From Actinomadura opuntiae (GTDB taxonomy: Bacteria; Actinomycetota; Actinomycetes; Streptosporangiales; Streptosporangiaceae), in the NCBI RefSeq assembly GCF_030283205.1, contig NZ_JASNWF010000008.1, positions 124,001 to 188,000 on the forward strand: 64,000 nucleotides of DNA, written 5' to 3'. Made by a program: the position numbers and the translations under genes. Numbering within the stretch: position 1 is the first letter of the stretch; the number at the start of each line of letters is the position of its first letter. Below the pieces are notes generated by a model. It searched no databases, was not told the DNA's origin, and saw only the letters and a program-made list of their open reading frames with translations. Shown here piece after piece: positions 35,610 through 43,994 of the stretch.

Positions 35610-36313
35610 GTGGGACTCCCCAGGTAGAGGGCGGACAGTTCGGCGCGCAGCCCGTCGTCCGGGTGGCCCTGCCGTTCGATCCGGCCGCGCACCAGCACGG
35701 CCGCGCGGTCGGCGATGCCGAGGACGGCGGCGGCGAACTGCTCGACGACCAGCACGGCCACCCCCTGCCGGGCGATCTCGGCGACCTGCTCGTACAGCCG
35801 GCCGACGACCAGCGGCGCCAGCCCCATGGACAGCTCGTCGAGCAGCAGCACGGCGGGGTCGGTGGCAAGGCCCCGGGCGAGCGCGAGCATCTGCTGCTCG
35901 CCGCCCGACAGCGTCCCGGCCGTCTGCCCGGCGCGCCGGGCCAGGACGGGGAAGCGGGCGAAGGCGACCTCCTCGATCTCGGCGCGGGTGCGGCCGGTGA
36001 AGGTCATCATCAGCAGGTTGTCGCGCACCGACAGGTTGGGGAACACGCCGCGGCCCTCGGGGATCAGGCAGACCCCGGCGCGGGCCAGGTCGCGCGGGCG
36101 GGCGCCGGTCAGGTCGCGGCCGCCGAGCAGCAGCCGCCCCGACTCGGCCGGGTGCACGCCCGCGGCGACGTGCAGGGTCGTGGTCTTGCCGGCCCCGTTC
36201 GGGCCGAGCAGCGCCACCACCTCGCCCGCGGCCACGGCGAGGCTCACGCCGTGCAGGACGGTGATCCGCTCGTGGGCGGCGCGCACGTCGCGCAGCTCGA
36301 ACAGGGCGCTCAC
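35606..36313 (-). CDS. livF: Branched-chain-type ABC transporter ATP-binding protein
   Basis: Predicted 235 aa. Walker A LLGPNGAGKTTTLH, signature LSGGEQQML, Walker B VLLLDELSMGL, and LivF-typical GVCLIPEGRGVFPNLSVRDNL. Overlaps livG by four bases. Second ATPase of the HAAT-family importer. The cargo is likely a hydrophobic carboxylate rather than Leu/Ile/Val, given the catabolic context. Confidence 0.93.
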   Translation of the reverse strand: MSALFELRDVRAAHERITVLHGVSLAVAAGEVVALLGPNGAGKTTTLHVAAGVHPAESGRLLLGGRDLTGARPRDLARAGVCLIPEGRGVFPNLSVRDNLLMMTFTGRTRAEIEEVAFARFPVLARRAGQTAGTLSGGEQQMLALARGLATDPAVLLLDELSMGLAPLVVGRLYEQVAEIARQGVAVLVVEQFAAAVLGIADRAAVLVRGRIERQGHPDDGLRAELSALYLGSPT

Positions 36314-37020
36314 GACTCCCCCAGGTAGGCGGCGAGGACGGTCGCGTCGGTGCGGATCACCTCGGGGGGCCCGGCGGCGATGACCTTGCCGAGGTCGAGC
36401 ACGTGCACCTCATCGCACACGCCCATGACCAGGCCCATGTCGTGCTCCACCAGGACGACGGCGGTGCCGTCGCCGGCCAGCGAGCGCAGCAGCACCGCGA
36501 ACCGCTCGGTCTCGGCGGCGTCCTGCCCGGCGGCGGGCTCGTCGAGGAGCAGCAGGGTCGGCCGCACGGCCAGCGCGCGGCCCACCTCGACCAGGCGGGC
36601 GGCGCCGGTGGGCAGCGCGTCGGCCAGGCCGTCCGCGACGGCGGAGAGCCCGAGCCGGGCGATGATGTCGTCGGCGATCCGGGCGGCGCGCCGCCGCTCG
36701 GGGCCGAGCTCCGCGGCGACGAGCAGGTTGTCGCGGACGCTCAGCCGCCCGAACAGCTCCAGCCGCTGGAACGTGCGCGCCAGCCCGCGCCGGGCGCGCC
36801 GCGCGGGGCCCATCCGGGTGACGTCCCGGCCGTCGAGCAGGACGCGGCCCGCCGAGGGGCGGCGCAGCCCGGACACGACGTCGAACAGGGTGCTCTTGCC
36901 CGCGCCGTTCGGCCCGATCAGGCCGGTGACGCGGCCAGGTTCGGCGGCGATGCCGACGCCGTCGAGGGCGAGGTTCCCGCCGTAGGCGACCGTCACGCCC
37001 TCAACCTCGAGCGATGCCAC
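36310..37020 (-). CDS. livG: Branched-chain-type ABC transporter ATP-binding protein
   Basis: Predicted 236 aa. Walker A LIGPNGAGKSTLFD, Walker B LLLLDEPAAGQ, and the LivG-style divergent signature ALPTGAARLVEVGRAL in place of LSGGQ. H-loop His in VLVEHDMGLVMGVCDEVHVLDLG. Its start overlaps the permease gene by 20 bp. Confidence 0.92.
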   Translation of the reverse strand: MASLEVEGVTVAYGGNLALDGVGIAAEPGRVTGLIGPNGAGKSTLFDVVSGLRRPSAGRVLLDGRDVTRMGPARRARRGLARTFQRLELFGRLSVRDNLLVAAELGPERRRAARIADDIIARLGLSAVADGLADALPTGAARLVEVGRALAVRPTLLLLDEPAAGQDAAETERFAVLLRSLAGDGTAVVLVEHDMGLVMGVCDEVHVLDLGKVIAAGPPEVIRTDATVLAAYLGES

Positions 37021-39112
37021 GGGCCAGCACCTCCCCGTCCTCGGTGCGCCAGGGGCGCCGCACGCCCCACCACTCGACCGGGACCTCCGGCTCGGCCGGC
37101 GCGTTCCGCCGCGCCGCCGCGTAGGCCCGCAGCGCCGACGCCGCGACCACCACGCCGGCGAGCAGCACCCAGCCGTTGACCACGTCCAGGACGCGCAGCA
37201 GCCATGCCAGCGCGAGGGTGCACAGCAGCGCGGGCAGGACGACCCGGTCCCGGGCGGCCGGCTCCCACTCGCGCCGCAGCCGCGGCACGATGCCGTCGGG
37301 GCTGTGGCCGAGGCCCATGCCGGCCAGGGCGGGCAGGATCGCGACGAGGTTCTGCGTCCAGGACGCCAGGCCGAGCAGGACGTTCGGCCCGACGAACGCG
37401 GTTCCCGCGAACAGCCCGTTCCCCACGCAGCCGAGACCGCCGATCACCGCGATCAGGAAGATGGGCAGCCCGGCGACGAGGTTGAACTGGTCGGCGGTGA
37501 TCGTGCGCAGCTGCATGCCGTAGAGCGCGCCGCCGAGCCCGGCGATCCCGGCCGCCAGCGCGAAGACCGCCACCCGGGCGACGAGCAGGTTGCCGCCGAG
37601 GGTGGCGTAGGCGGCCTCGCTGTCGCGCAGCGCGATCAGCCGCCGCCCGAACCGGCCGCGGCGCAGCGCGGCCACGCCGAGCGAGACCAGTGCGAGGCAG
37701 ACCGCGGAGAACACCATCAGCCCGCGCTCGCCGTCCACCCGGAGGCCGAACAGCGACGGGCCGGACACCTCCAGCGACCCCTGCTCGAACAGCGAGATCC
37801 GCACCCCCAGCACGTCGAAGGACGGCAGGGTGAAGATCCACCGGTCGAGGACGACCGTGAAGGCCGCCGTGCCGAGCGCCAGGTACACCCCCGACAGGCG
37901 CAGCGCCGGCAGCGCGACCAGCGCCCCCGCCAGCGCCGCGACCAGGACCGCGACCACCAGCGCCCACGGCTGCCCGTCCGCGCCGAGATGCGCCCACACG
38001 ACCGCGCCGAGGCCCGCCATGCTGAGCTGGCACAGCGAGATCTGGCCCGCGTACCCGGTCAGCGGGACGTACGACAGCGCGACCATGCCGAGCGGCAGCA
38101 GCGGCCCGAGGGTGATGAGGTCCTTGCCCTGCAGGACGGTCGCCATCACCACGCCGACCACCACGACGGACGCGGCGAACACCAGCGCACCGCGCACCGA
38201 CGGCAGCGGCACCGGGGCGAGGCGCCGGTCCCGGCCGCGCAGCCGGCGGTGCGGGAACAGCAGCAGCGCCGCGAACAGCAGCAGCGCCGGCGCGGCCAGC
38301 CGCAGCCCGGGAAGGTAGGCGTTCTGCGGCAGGTAGCCGGTCAGGTAGCTCTCCATGCAGCCGACGGCGACCGCGCCGAGGAACGTCAGCGGCAGGCTGC
38401 GCAGCCGCCCGAAGATCGCCGCGGTGTAGGCGCTGACGATCAGCAGCGAGAGCTGCTGCGCGTCCAGCGCGACCGCCGGCGCGATGAGGATGCCGCCGAC
38501 CGCCGCGAGCTGCGTGCCGAGCACCCAGGCCACCCGGTTCGCGCGCAGCGGGTCGGCGCCGGTGAGCCCGGCCAGCGCCCGGTCGTCCACGGTGGCGCGC
38601 ATCTCCGCGCCGGTCCGGGTCCGGTTCAGCAGCGCCCACAGGCCCACCGCGACCGCCACCGCGACGACCATGGTGATCGCCTGGTGCCAGGTGACCGTGA
38701 CCGCCCCCCAGTGGAACGGGGCCCGGTCGGCGAAGAACGTCGGCAGCGGCCTGGCCACGTTCGGGTCCCAGATCCACCGGGCGGCGGCGATGAGGCCGCT
38801 CAGCAGCGCGACCATCATCACCATCCGCTCCGCCTCGCCCAGATGCTGGACGGGGCGCAGCAGCACGCGCTCGACGAGCAGCCCGAACGCGGGCGCCAGC
38901 ACCAGCAGCACCACGGCCAGCGCGACCGGGACGGGCCATCCCCAGCCGGCGGACAGCTGCCAGTAGGCGAACGCCGCGAGCATGCCCGCCGCGCCGTGCG
39001 CGAAGTTGAACACGCCGGTGGTGACGTAGGTGAGCACCAGCCCGCTGCCGATGACCGCGTAGATCGCGGCGGTGCTCAGCCCGACGATTCCGAAGGCGAG
39101 GAACTGGTCCAT
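37001..39112 (-). CDS. Fused LivH-LivM permease of the ABC importer
   Basis: Predicted 703 aa with about 17-19 transmembrane helices. Residues 1 to about 290 are LivH-like (GLSTAAIYAVIGSGLVLTYVTTGVFNFAHGAAGMLAAF), residues about 320 to 620 are LivM-like (MVALSYVPLTGYAGQISLCQLSMAGLGAVVWAHL). Separate genes in most bacteria; a single fused permease occurs in actinobacteria. ATG overlaps the SBP stop by one base (TAATG). The C-terminal 60 residues include an extra helix and a tail. Confidence 0.92.
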   Translation of the reverse strand: MDQFLAFGIVGLSTAAIYAVIGSGLVLTYVTTGVFNFAHGAAGMLAAFAYWQLSAGWGWPVPVALAVVLLVLAPAFGLLVERVLLRPVQHLGEAERMVMMVALLSGLIAAARWIWDPNVARPLPTFFADRAPFHWGAVTVTWHQAITMVVAVAVAVGLWALLNRTRTGAEMRATVDDRALAGLTGADPLRANRVAWVLGTQLAAVGGILIAPAVALDAQQLSLLIVSAYTAAIFGRLRSLPLTFLGAVAVGCMESYLTGYLPQNAYLPGLRLAAPALLLFAALLLFPHRRLRGRDRRLAPVPLPSVRGALVFAASVVVVGVVMATVLQGKDLITLGPLLPLGMVALSYVPLTGYAGQISLCQLSMAGLGAVVWAHLGADGQPWALVVAVLVAALAGALVALPALRLSGVYLALGTAAFTVVLDRWIFTLPSFDVLGVRISLFEQGSLEVSGPSLFGLRVDGERGLMVFSAVCLALVSLGVAALRRGRFGRRLIALRDSEAAYATLGGNLLVARVAVFALAAGIAGLGGALYGMQLRTITADQFNLVAGLPIFLIAVIGGLGCVGNGLFAGTAFVGPNVLLGLASWTQNLVAILPALAGMGLGHSPDGIVPRLRREWEPAARDRVVLPALLCTLALAWLLRVLDVVNGWVLLAGVVVAASALRAYAAARRNAPAEPEVPVEWWGVRRPWRTEDGEVLARGIARG

Positions 39113-40485
39113 TACTTGAGGTCGTTCATGCTCTTACCGACATCGGCGAGGGTCAGCGGCTTGCCATAGCTGCCGGTGTACTTGTATTTCGGCGCGCCGC
39201 AGCGGTAGGGCCCGTTGTCGGGCTTGAAATCGGCCGGCTTCCAGCCGTCGGGAGTGGCCTTCTCGACGTTGAAGCAGTCGAGCGGGACGTCCTTCTTGGA
39301 AAGGTCGACCGGGGCCTGCAACCCGCCGGCGGTCCACGCGGTCTCCTTGCGGGCGGCCTCGTAGACGCACTTGCGCGTCAGGTCGTCCCCGCAGGTGCCG
39401 GCCGCCTTCGCGAACAGCAGCCACGCCGAGAAGCTGCGCAGCGACACGCTCGTGACGTTCGCGCCGGAAGCGTACCGCTTGTACAGCTCCTGCACCTTCT
39501 TCGTCGCCGGGTTGTCCGAGGCGGTCTCCAGGGGGTGCAGCCCGCTGAGGTCGGCGAAGTTGTTCTGCGCCTTCAGGGACGGGCCCGCCAGCTTGATGAA
39601 CTGGGGAAGGTAGGCGTTGTTGTTCGCGTCGATCCAGTCGAGCTTGTAGTTGATGCCGGTGAGGATCTGCTCGAGCTTGGCCAGGCTGGTGAAGTCCCCG
39701 TAGAAGATGAGGCCCTTGACGCCCTTGCTCTTGATGGACTGGGCGTAGGGGGTCCAGTCGGAGACGCCCTGCGCCGGGTAGAGGTCGCTGTAGGCGATGC
39801 TCCCGCCCATCGCCCGGAGCGACTCCTGCGCCTGGCCGCCGAGGACCTTGGTGACCGGCGAGTCGCCCGAGATGATGCCGAGCTTGCCCTTGGACCCGGG
39901 GTAGGCGTCCTTCACCAGCCACTCCCAGTAGCCCTGGTAGCGGTTGTAGGAGACGCCGCCCGTCTGGGCGAACTGCAGGTCCGAGCCGTTGTTCGGGACC
40001 ATGCTCACCTGGGCCGGGAAGTCGGGCAGCAGGCAGGACAGCCGGTCCTTGGTGCCCATGCCGTCGAGCGCGGCGCCACCGCCGACGAGCGCGAAGTCCT
40101 GCTTGCAGGACTCGAGCATCCGCTGCCTGACCTCCATCATCTTGGTGTCCCGGACGTTGGCGACGAGCTTGCGGCCCTTGACGCCGCCCAGCTCGTTGCA
40201 CCAGGACGTGAACACCTTCGCGGAGTCCAGCAGCTCGGGGTTCTTGGTGAACCCGACGTCGCTGAAGACGCCCACGTCGATCGCGTTCTTGGTGACGCCC
40301 TGCGCGGGCGCCTTCGCCGGGCTGCCCGGCCCGCACACGTCCTTCAGGTCGCCGAAGTCGGCCGAGACGGCCTGCTTCGGCGCCGCGCCCTGCGTCGGCT
40401 CCTCGTCGCCGCCGCCGCTGCGGCCGCACCCGGCGGCCAGCAGGGCGACCGCCGCGAGTGCGGCAATGGTCGTCGGCGTTTTCAC
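39112..40485 (-). CDS. ABC importer substrate-binding lipoprotein
   Basis: Predicted 457 aa, GTG start at 40485 behind GAGGAGGAGACCC. Lipoprotein signal TTIAALAAVALLAAGC with lipidated Cys20. The mature protein is a type I periplasmic binding fold (Peripla_BP_6): AIDVGVFSDVGFTKNPELLDSAKVFTSW, KLGIISGDSPVTKVLGGQ, VKGLIFYGDFTSLAKL. First gene of the operon SBP-LivHM-LivG-LivF-two small proteins-amidohydrolase. A weak regulon box lies 78 bp upstream. Confidence 0.92.
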   Translation of the reverse strand: MKTPTTIAALAAVALLAAGCGRSGGGDEEPTQGAAPKQAVSADFGDLKDVCGPGSPAKAPAQGVTKNAIDVGVFSDVGFTKNPELLDSAKVFTSWCNELGGVKGRKLVANVRDTKMMEVRQRMLESCKQDFALVGGGAALDGMGTKDRLSCLLPDFPAQVSMVPNNGSDLQFAQTGGVSYNRYQGYWEWLVKDAYPGSKGKLGIISGDSPVTKVLGGQAQESLRAMGGSIAYSDLYPAQGVSDWTPYAQSIKSKGVKGLIFYGDFTSLAKLEQILTGINYKLDWIDANNNAYLPQFIKLAGPSLKAQNNFADLSGLHPLETASDNPATKKVQELYKRYASGANVTSVSLRSFSAWLLFAKAAGTCGDDLTRKCVYEAARKETAWTAGGLQAPVDLSKKDVPLDCFNVEKATPDGWKPADFKPDNGPYRCGAPKYKYTGSYGKPLTLADVGKSMNDLK

Positions 40486-40785
40486 GGGTCTCCTCCTCGG
40501 TGGCTCCCCCGAGCGGCTGGCGGAAAGGTGATCGCCGACCCTCTGGCGTCCTCTTGCTGCAAGGAAACTAGCTTCTCCTCTGACGAGAATCAAGGATCCG
40601 AACTCGCAGAACTCCTTGATCACTCAGGTCACGGGCGGCCGGCGCGGCGGGTGCCGGCCGGATCCGAAGGCGCCGTGGTCAGGCCCGCGGGCGGCCCGCC
40701 GGCGCCCCGCGTTGACGGCACAGCTCGGCTCGTGAGAATCTTCGAACCAGATTCCGAGAATCTAATTCTCACGAGAGGGGCGACC
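40486..40785. promoter_or_regulatory. Divergent promoter region, ABC importer operon and CMD gene
   Basis: A 300-bp non-coding stretch. It holds a weak regulon box (GGAAAC-TAG-CTTCTC, 40563-40577), isolated half site GAGAAT at 40585-40590 and, close to the CMD gene, a perfect box at 40756-40770. No RNA gene or terminator was seen. Confidence 0.5.
40756..40770. promoter_or_regulatory. Perfect regulon box GAGAAT-CTA-ATTCTC
   Basis: Perfect 6-3-6 palindrome 15 bp upstream of the CMD-family gene start at 40786, in the promoter region shared with the importer operon. Another GAGAAT half site at 40734-40739. Confidence 0.85.
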
Positions 40786-41325
40786 ATGCGCCTGCCACCG
40801 CTGCCGGGCGAGCAGTGGACCGAGGAGGAGCGCGCCGCGCTGGCCGTGCTGCTGCCCGAGCACCTCATCAACCCGCGCGGGGCGGGCAACGCCCTGGCCA
40901 CGCTGGTCCGCCATCCGCGCCTGACCAGGCGGTTCCTGCCCTTCAGCGGCTATGTGATGATGCGCTCGACCCTCCCGCCCCGACTGCGCGAACTGGCCGT
41001 CCTGCGGATCGCGCGGCTGCGCGGGTGCGCCTACGAGTGGACGGAGCACGTCAAGATCGCGGCGGACGCCGGCCTGTCGGCGGAGGAGATCGAGGCGGCG
41101 GGGCGCGGCGAGGCCGCCGGCGAACCGGAGAGCGCGGTGCTGCGCGCCGTCGCCGAGCTCGACGGCGACTCGACCCTCTCCGACGCAACCTGGGCCGCAC
41201 TCGGCGAGCACCTCGACGAGCGGCAGCTCATCGACCTGGTCTTCACGGTCGGCACCTACGGGATGCTCGCGATGGCCTTCAACACCTTCGGCGTCGAGCC
41301 GGACGAGCCGGCCCAACCCGCCTAG
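40786..41325 (+). CDS. Carboxymuconolactone decarboxylase (CMD/AhpD-fold) family protein
   Basis: Predicted 179 aa. RELAVLRIARLRGCAYEWTEHVKIAADAGLSAEEIEA is the CMD-fold core with Cys and His three turns apart; the single Cys pattern (C-x6-H, no CxxC) differs from AhpD peroxidases. Family members in such clusters are often of unknown activity. Start ATG lies 15 bp after a perfect regulon box, so transcription is likely directly controlled by it. Confidence 0.85.
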   Translation: MRLPPLPGEQWTEEERAALAVLLPEHLINPRGAGNALATLVRHPRLTRRFLPFSGYVMMRSTLPPRLRELAVLRIARLRGCAYEWTEHVKIAADAGLSAEEIEAAGRGEAAGEPESAVLRAVAELDGDSTLSDATWAALGEHLDERQLIDLVFTVGTYGMLAMAFNTFGVEPDEPAQPA

Positions 41326-41337
41326 CCCGCGTCCGGC

Positions 41338-42324
41338 TCAGCCCGCGTCCGGCACGTCCGCGTCCGCGGGGACGATCAGGACCTTGCCGGCCGAGCTGCG
41401 GCCGGCGACCGCGGCGAGCGCGCCGGCCGCGTCCTCCAGCGGGTAGACGGCGTGGATGTGGGGCCTCAGCTCGCCCGCCGCGAACAGCCGGGCCAGCTCG
41501 GCGCGGCCGCGCTCGAGGGCCTCGCGGCCGTGCCGCGCCCAGCCTCCGAACTCGAAGCCGCGCACGCTGATCCCCTTGAGCATGACGAGGTTGAGCGGGA
41601 TGCGCGGAATCTCCCCCGCGGCGAAGCCGACGGACACGTAGCGCCCGCCCCAGCGCAGCGCGCGCAGGGCCGGTTCGGCGTGCGCGCCGCCGACAGGATC
41701 GAGCACCACGTCGGCGCCGCCCGCGTCGGCCAGGTTCCGCTTGAGGTCGTCGTACGGCAGGACGACGTTCGCCCCTTCGGCGCGGCAGAGGTCGCGCTTG
41801 GGTTCGGACGACGCGACGGCGATCACGCGCGCGCCGAGCAGCCGTCCGATCTGGACGGCGGCGAGGCCGACGCCGCCGGCCGCGCCGAGCACGGCCAGCG
41901 TCTCGCCCGCGCGCAGCTCCGCGACGAGCGTGAGCGCGTGGTGCGCCGTAGCGTAGGAGACCCCGGACGCGGCGGCGGCGCGCAGGTCGGCGTCCGGCGG
42001 CAGCGCGGTCAGGCTTTTCGCGGGCGCCACCACCCGCTGGGCGAAGGCGCCGACGAACACCGAGCCGGACACCGCGTCCCCGGCCGCGAACCCCTCGACG
42101 TCCGGCCCGACCTCGACGACGCGCCCGGCGAACTCGCTTCCCGGCGTGAACGGGACCGGGGCGGCGACCTGGTAGGCGCCCTGGACGACGAGGATGTCGG
42201 CGAAGTTGACGGCGGCGGCCCGCACGTCGACGACGACCTGGCCGGTGCCGGCGACCGGCTCGGGGATCTCGCGCACCGCCAGGTCGTCCAGGGAACCGTG
42301 CACGGTGCAGCGCAGCGCTCTCAC
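41338..42324 (-). CDS. Quinone oxidoreductase-like MDR enzyme
   Basis: Predicted 328-aa zinc-independent medium-chain dehydrogenase/reductase. AAVNFADILVVQGAYQ, GSEFAGRVVEVG, and cofactor motif LGAAGGVGLAAVQIGRLLGA are typical of NADPH:quinone reductase/enoyl reductases. GTG start at 42324, six bases from a perfect regulon box. Divergent from the TetR gene at 42437. It may reduce an enone or enoyl intermediate. Confidence 0.9.
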   Translation of the reverse strand: MRALRCTVHGSLDDLAVREIPEPVAGTGQVVVDVRAAAVNFADILVVQGAYQVAAPVPFTPGSEFAGRVVEVGPDVEGFAAGDAVSGSVFVGAFAQRVVAPAKSLTALPPDADLRAAAASGVSYATAHHALTLVAELRAGETLAVLGAAGGVGLAAVQIGRLLGARVIAVASSEPKRDLCRAEGANVVLPYDDLKRNLADAGGADVVLDPVGGAHAEPALRALRWGGRYVSVGFAAGEIPRIPLNLVMLKGISVRGFEFGGWARHGREALERGRAELARLFAAGELRPHIHAVYPLEDAAGALAAVAGRSSAGKVLIVPADADVPDAG

Positions 42325-42330
42325 AGCGAA

Positions 42331-42345
42331 GAGAATATCATTCTC
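42331..42345. promoter_or_regulatory. Perfect regulon box GAGAAT-ATC-ATTCTC between QOR and TetR genes
   Basis: Perfect 6-3-6 palindrome in the 112-bp gap between the QOR gene (minus) and the TetR gene (plus). The gap also holds a separate ACTGCA (42395-42400) / TGCAGT (42419-42424) inverted repeat nearer the TetR start. Placement suggests autoregulation of the candidate regulator. Confidence 0.85.
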
Positions 42346-42436
42346 CAAATCGGATACTACTGATCTCGACACGTTTCCCGAGTGAACGGGTAACACTGCA
42401 AACGTCGTCCCGCCAGCGTGCAGTAAGGTTCTTGTC

Positions 42437-43120
42437 ATGGCACAGAAGACGGATCCGTCCGCGAGCGCCCCGGCCGAGGAACCGGCCTGGAAGCAGCGCG
42501 CGGTCGAGCGCTCCACCAAGGCCGCCAAGCTCCGCGCCGAACAGCGGGTGGAGCGCTTCCTCGACGCGGCACAGGCGATCATCACGGAGAAGAACACCAC
42601 CGACTTCACCGTGCAGGAGGTCGTCGACCGCTCCCGCCAGTCGCTGCGCAGCTTCTACCAGCACTTCGACGGCAAGCACGAGCTGCTGCTCGCGCTCTTC
42701 GAGGACGCCCTGCGCAAGTCGTCGGACCAGATCCGCGCCGCCGCGGCCGGGCAGCCCGACCCGCTCGACCGGCTCAGGGTGGCGGTGCAGCTGCTGTTCG
42801 AGCTGTCGCGCCCCGACCCGGGCGCGCAGCGGCCGCTGTTCACCGACTTCGCCCCGCAGCTGCTGATCTCCCATCCCGCCGAGGTGAAGATCGCGCACGC
42901 CCCGATGCTCGCGCTGTTCACCGAGCTGCTGACGCAGGTGGAGGAGGCCGGGCGGCTGCGCCAGGACGTCAGGCCGCGCCGCGCCGCCGCGCTGGTGATG
43001 CAGACCGTCATGTTCGTCGCGCAGTCCAGCGGCGTCTCCGACGACGAGGACGCGCATCCGCTCAGCGCCGACGAGGTCTGGGACTTCTGCGCGAAGGGCC
43101 TCGGCCGCCCCGGAGAGTGA
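42437..43120 (+). CDS. TetR family regulator, candidate master repressor of the island
   Basis: Predicted 227 aa with a long basic N-terminal arm (WKQRAVERSTKAAKLRAEQR) before the HTH (VERFLDAAQAIITEKNTTDF, then QEVVDRSRQSLRSFYQHFDGKHELLLALF). Recognition helix is around SLRSFYQHF. Ligand domain follows. It is the only TetR in the window flanked by perfect or near-perfect GAGAAT-N3-ATTCTC boxes on both sides (42331 and 43119), hence the proposed regulator; this is inference from position. The inducer is probably an acyl-CoA of the pathway. Confidence 0.88.
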   Translation: MAQKTDPSASAPAEEPAWKQRAVERSTKAAKLRAEQRVERFLDAAQAIITEKNTTDFTVQEVVDRSRQSLRSFYQHFDGKHELLLALFEDALRKSSDQIRAAAAGQPDPLDRLRVAVQLLFELSRPDPGAQRPLFTDFAPQLLISHPAEVKIAHAPMLALFTELLTQVEEAGRLRQDVRPRRAAALVMQTVMFVAQSSGVSDDEDAHPLSADEVWDFCAKGLGRPGE

Positions 43121-43133
43121 GAACGCTCTTCTC
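43119..43133. promoter_or_regulatory. Regulon box GAGAAC-GCT-CTTCTC
   Basis: Near-perfect palindrome that overlaps the TetR stop codon and lies 29 bp upstream of the thioesterase start at 43163. Confidence 0.7.
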
Positions 43134-43162
43134 ATATTGAAGAGCATCGTTATGCTGAAGGC

Positions 43163-43990
43163 ATGCCCGATCTCTGGAGCGACCTTCTGGCCTGCCTCGA
43201 CCTGCGCGAGCTCCCCCCGGCCCGGGACGCCGGCGCCGGGGGCGCGCCCGCGGTGTACGAGGGCCGCAACCAGCGGCTGAGCTACCACCGGCTGTTCGGC
43301 GGGCAGCTGCTGGCCCAGTTCGCCCGCGCCGGGGCGCTCGCCTGCCCCGGCAAGGCCGTCAAGTCCCTGCACGTCCTGTTCCCCCGCGAGGGCCGCTCCG
43401 ACGAGCCGGTCCGGTACGAGGTGGAACGCCACCGCGAGGGCGGCACCTTCGCGACGCTGACGATCGACGCGCGGCAGTCGTCCGGCGTCATCGCCACCGC
43501 CTCGGTGTCCCTGCACGCCGCCGAGGGCGGGCCCGACCACCAGACGGTCCCGAAGGCGCCGGCGGTCCTCGGCCCGGAGCACCGGGTCGAGATCGACCTG
43601 CTCCCCTGGGAGACCCGCGCGTCCGCCGACCTGGACGCCGCCGCCTCCGGGCCGCCCGAACTCGACCTGTGGATGCGCATCCCCGACGCCGGCCCGGACG
43701 GCGCGCCCGCCCTCACCGCCTACGCGACGGACCTCAGCCTCATCGGGACGGCGCTGCGCCCGGTCCAGGGCATCGGCCAGCGCGACGCCGGCACGGCGTT
43801 CATCTCCGCCGTCACCTCGCACACGCTCTGGTTCCACCGGCCGTTCCGCACCCGCGACTGGCTCCTGTTCCGCCAGCACAGCCCGCTGCTGGCCCATGGC
43901 CGCTGCTTCGGCCGGGGCGACGTCCTCACCGAGGACGGCGCGCTGGTCGCCTCGTACGCGCAGGAGGCCCTCCTGCGCTTCCGCCGCTGA
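43163..43990 (+). CDS. Acyl-CoA thioesterase, TesB-like double hotdog
   Basis: Predicted 275 aa. First hotdog: YHRLFGGQLLAQF, KSLHVLFPREG. Second hotdog: TAYATDLSLIGTAL (Asp), then HTLWFHRPFRTRDWLLFRQHSP and the C-terminal YAQEALLR with the catalytic-type Gln. Cleaves acyl-CoA to free acid, perhaps to recover CoA from dead-end intermediates. Ends four bases before the convergent meaB gene. Confidence 0.88.
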   Translation: MPDLWSDLLACLDLRELPPARDAGAGGAPAVYEGRNQRLSYHRLFGGQLLAQFARAGALACPGKAVKSLHVLFPREGRSDEPVRYEVERHREGGTFATLTIDARQSSGVIATASVSLHAAEGGPDHQTVPKAPAVLGPEHRVEIDLLPWETRASADLDAAASGPPELDLWMRIPDAGPDGAPALTAYATDLSLIGTALRPVQGIGQRDAGTAFISAVTSHTLWFHRPFRTRDWLLFRQHSPLLAHGRCFGRGDVLTEDGALVASYAQEALLRFRR

Positions 43991-43994
43991 TCGT

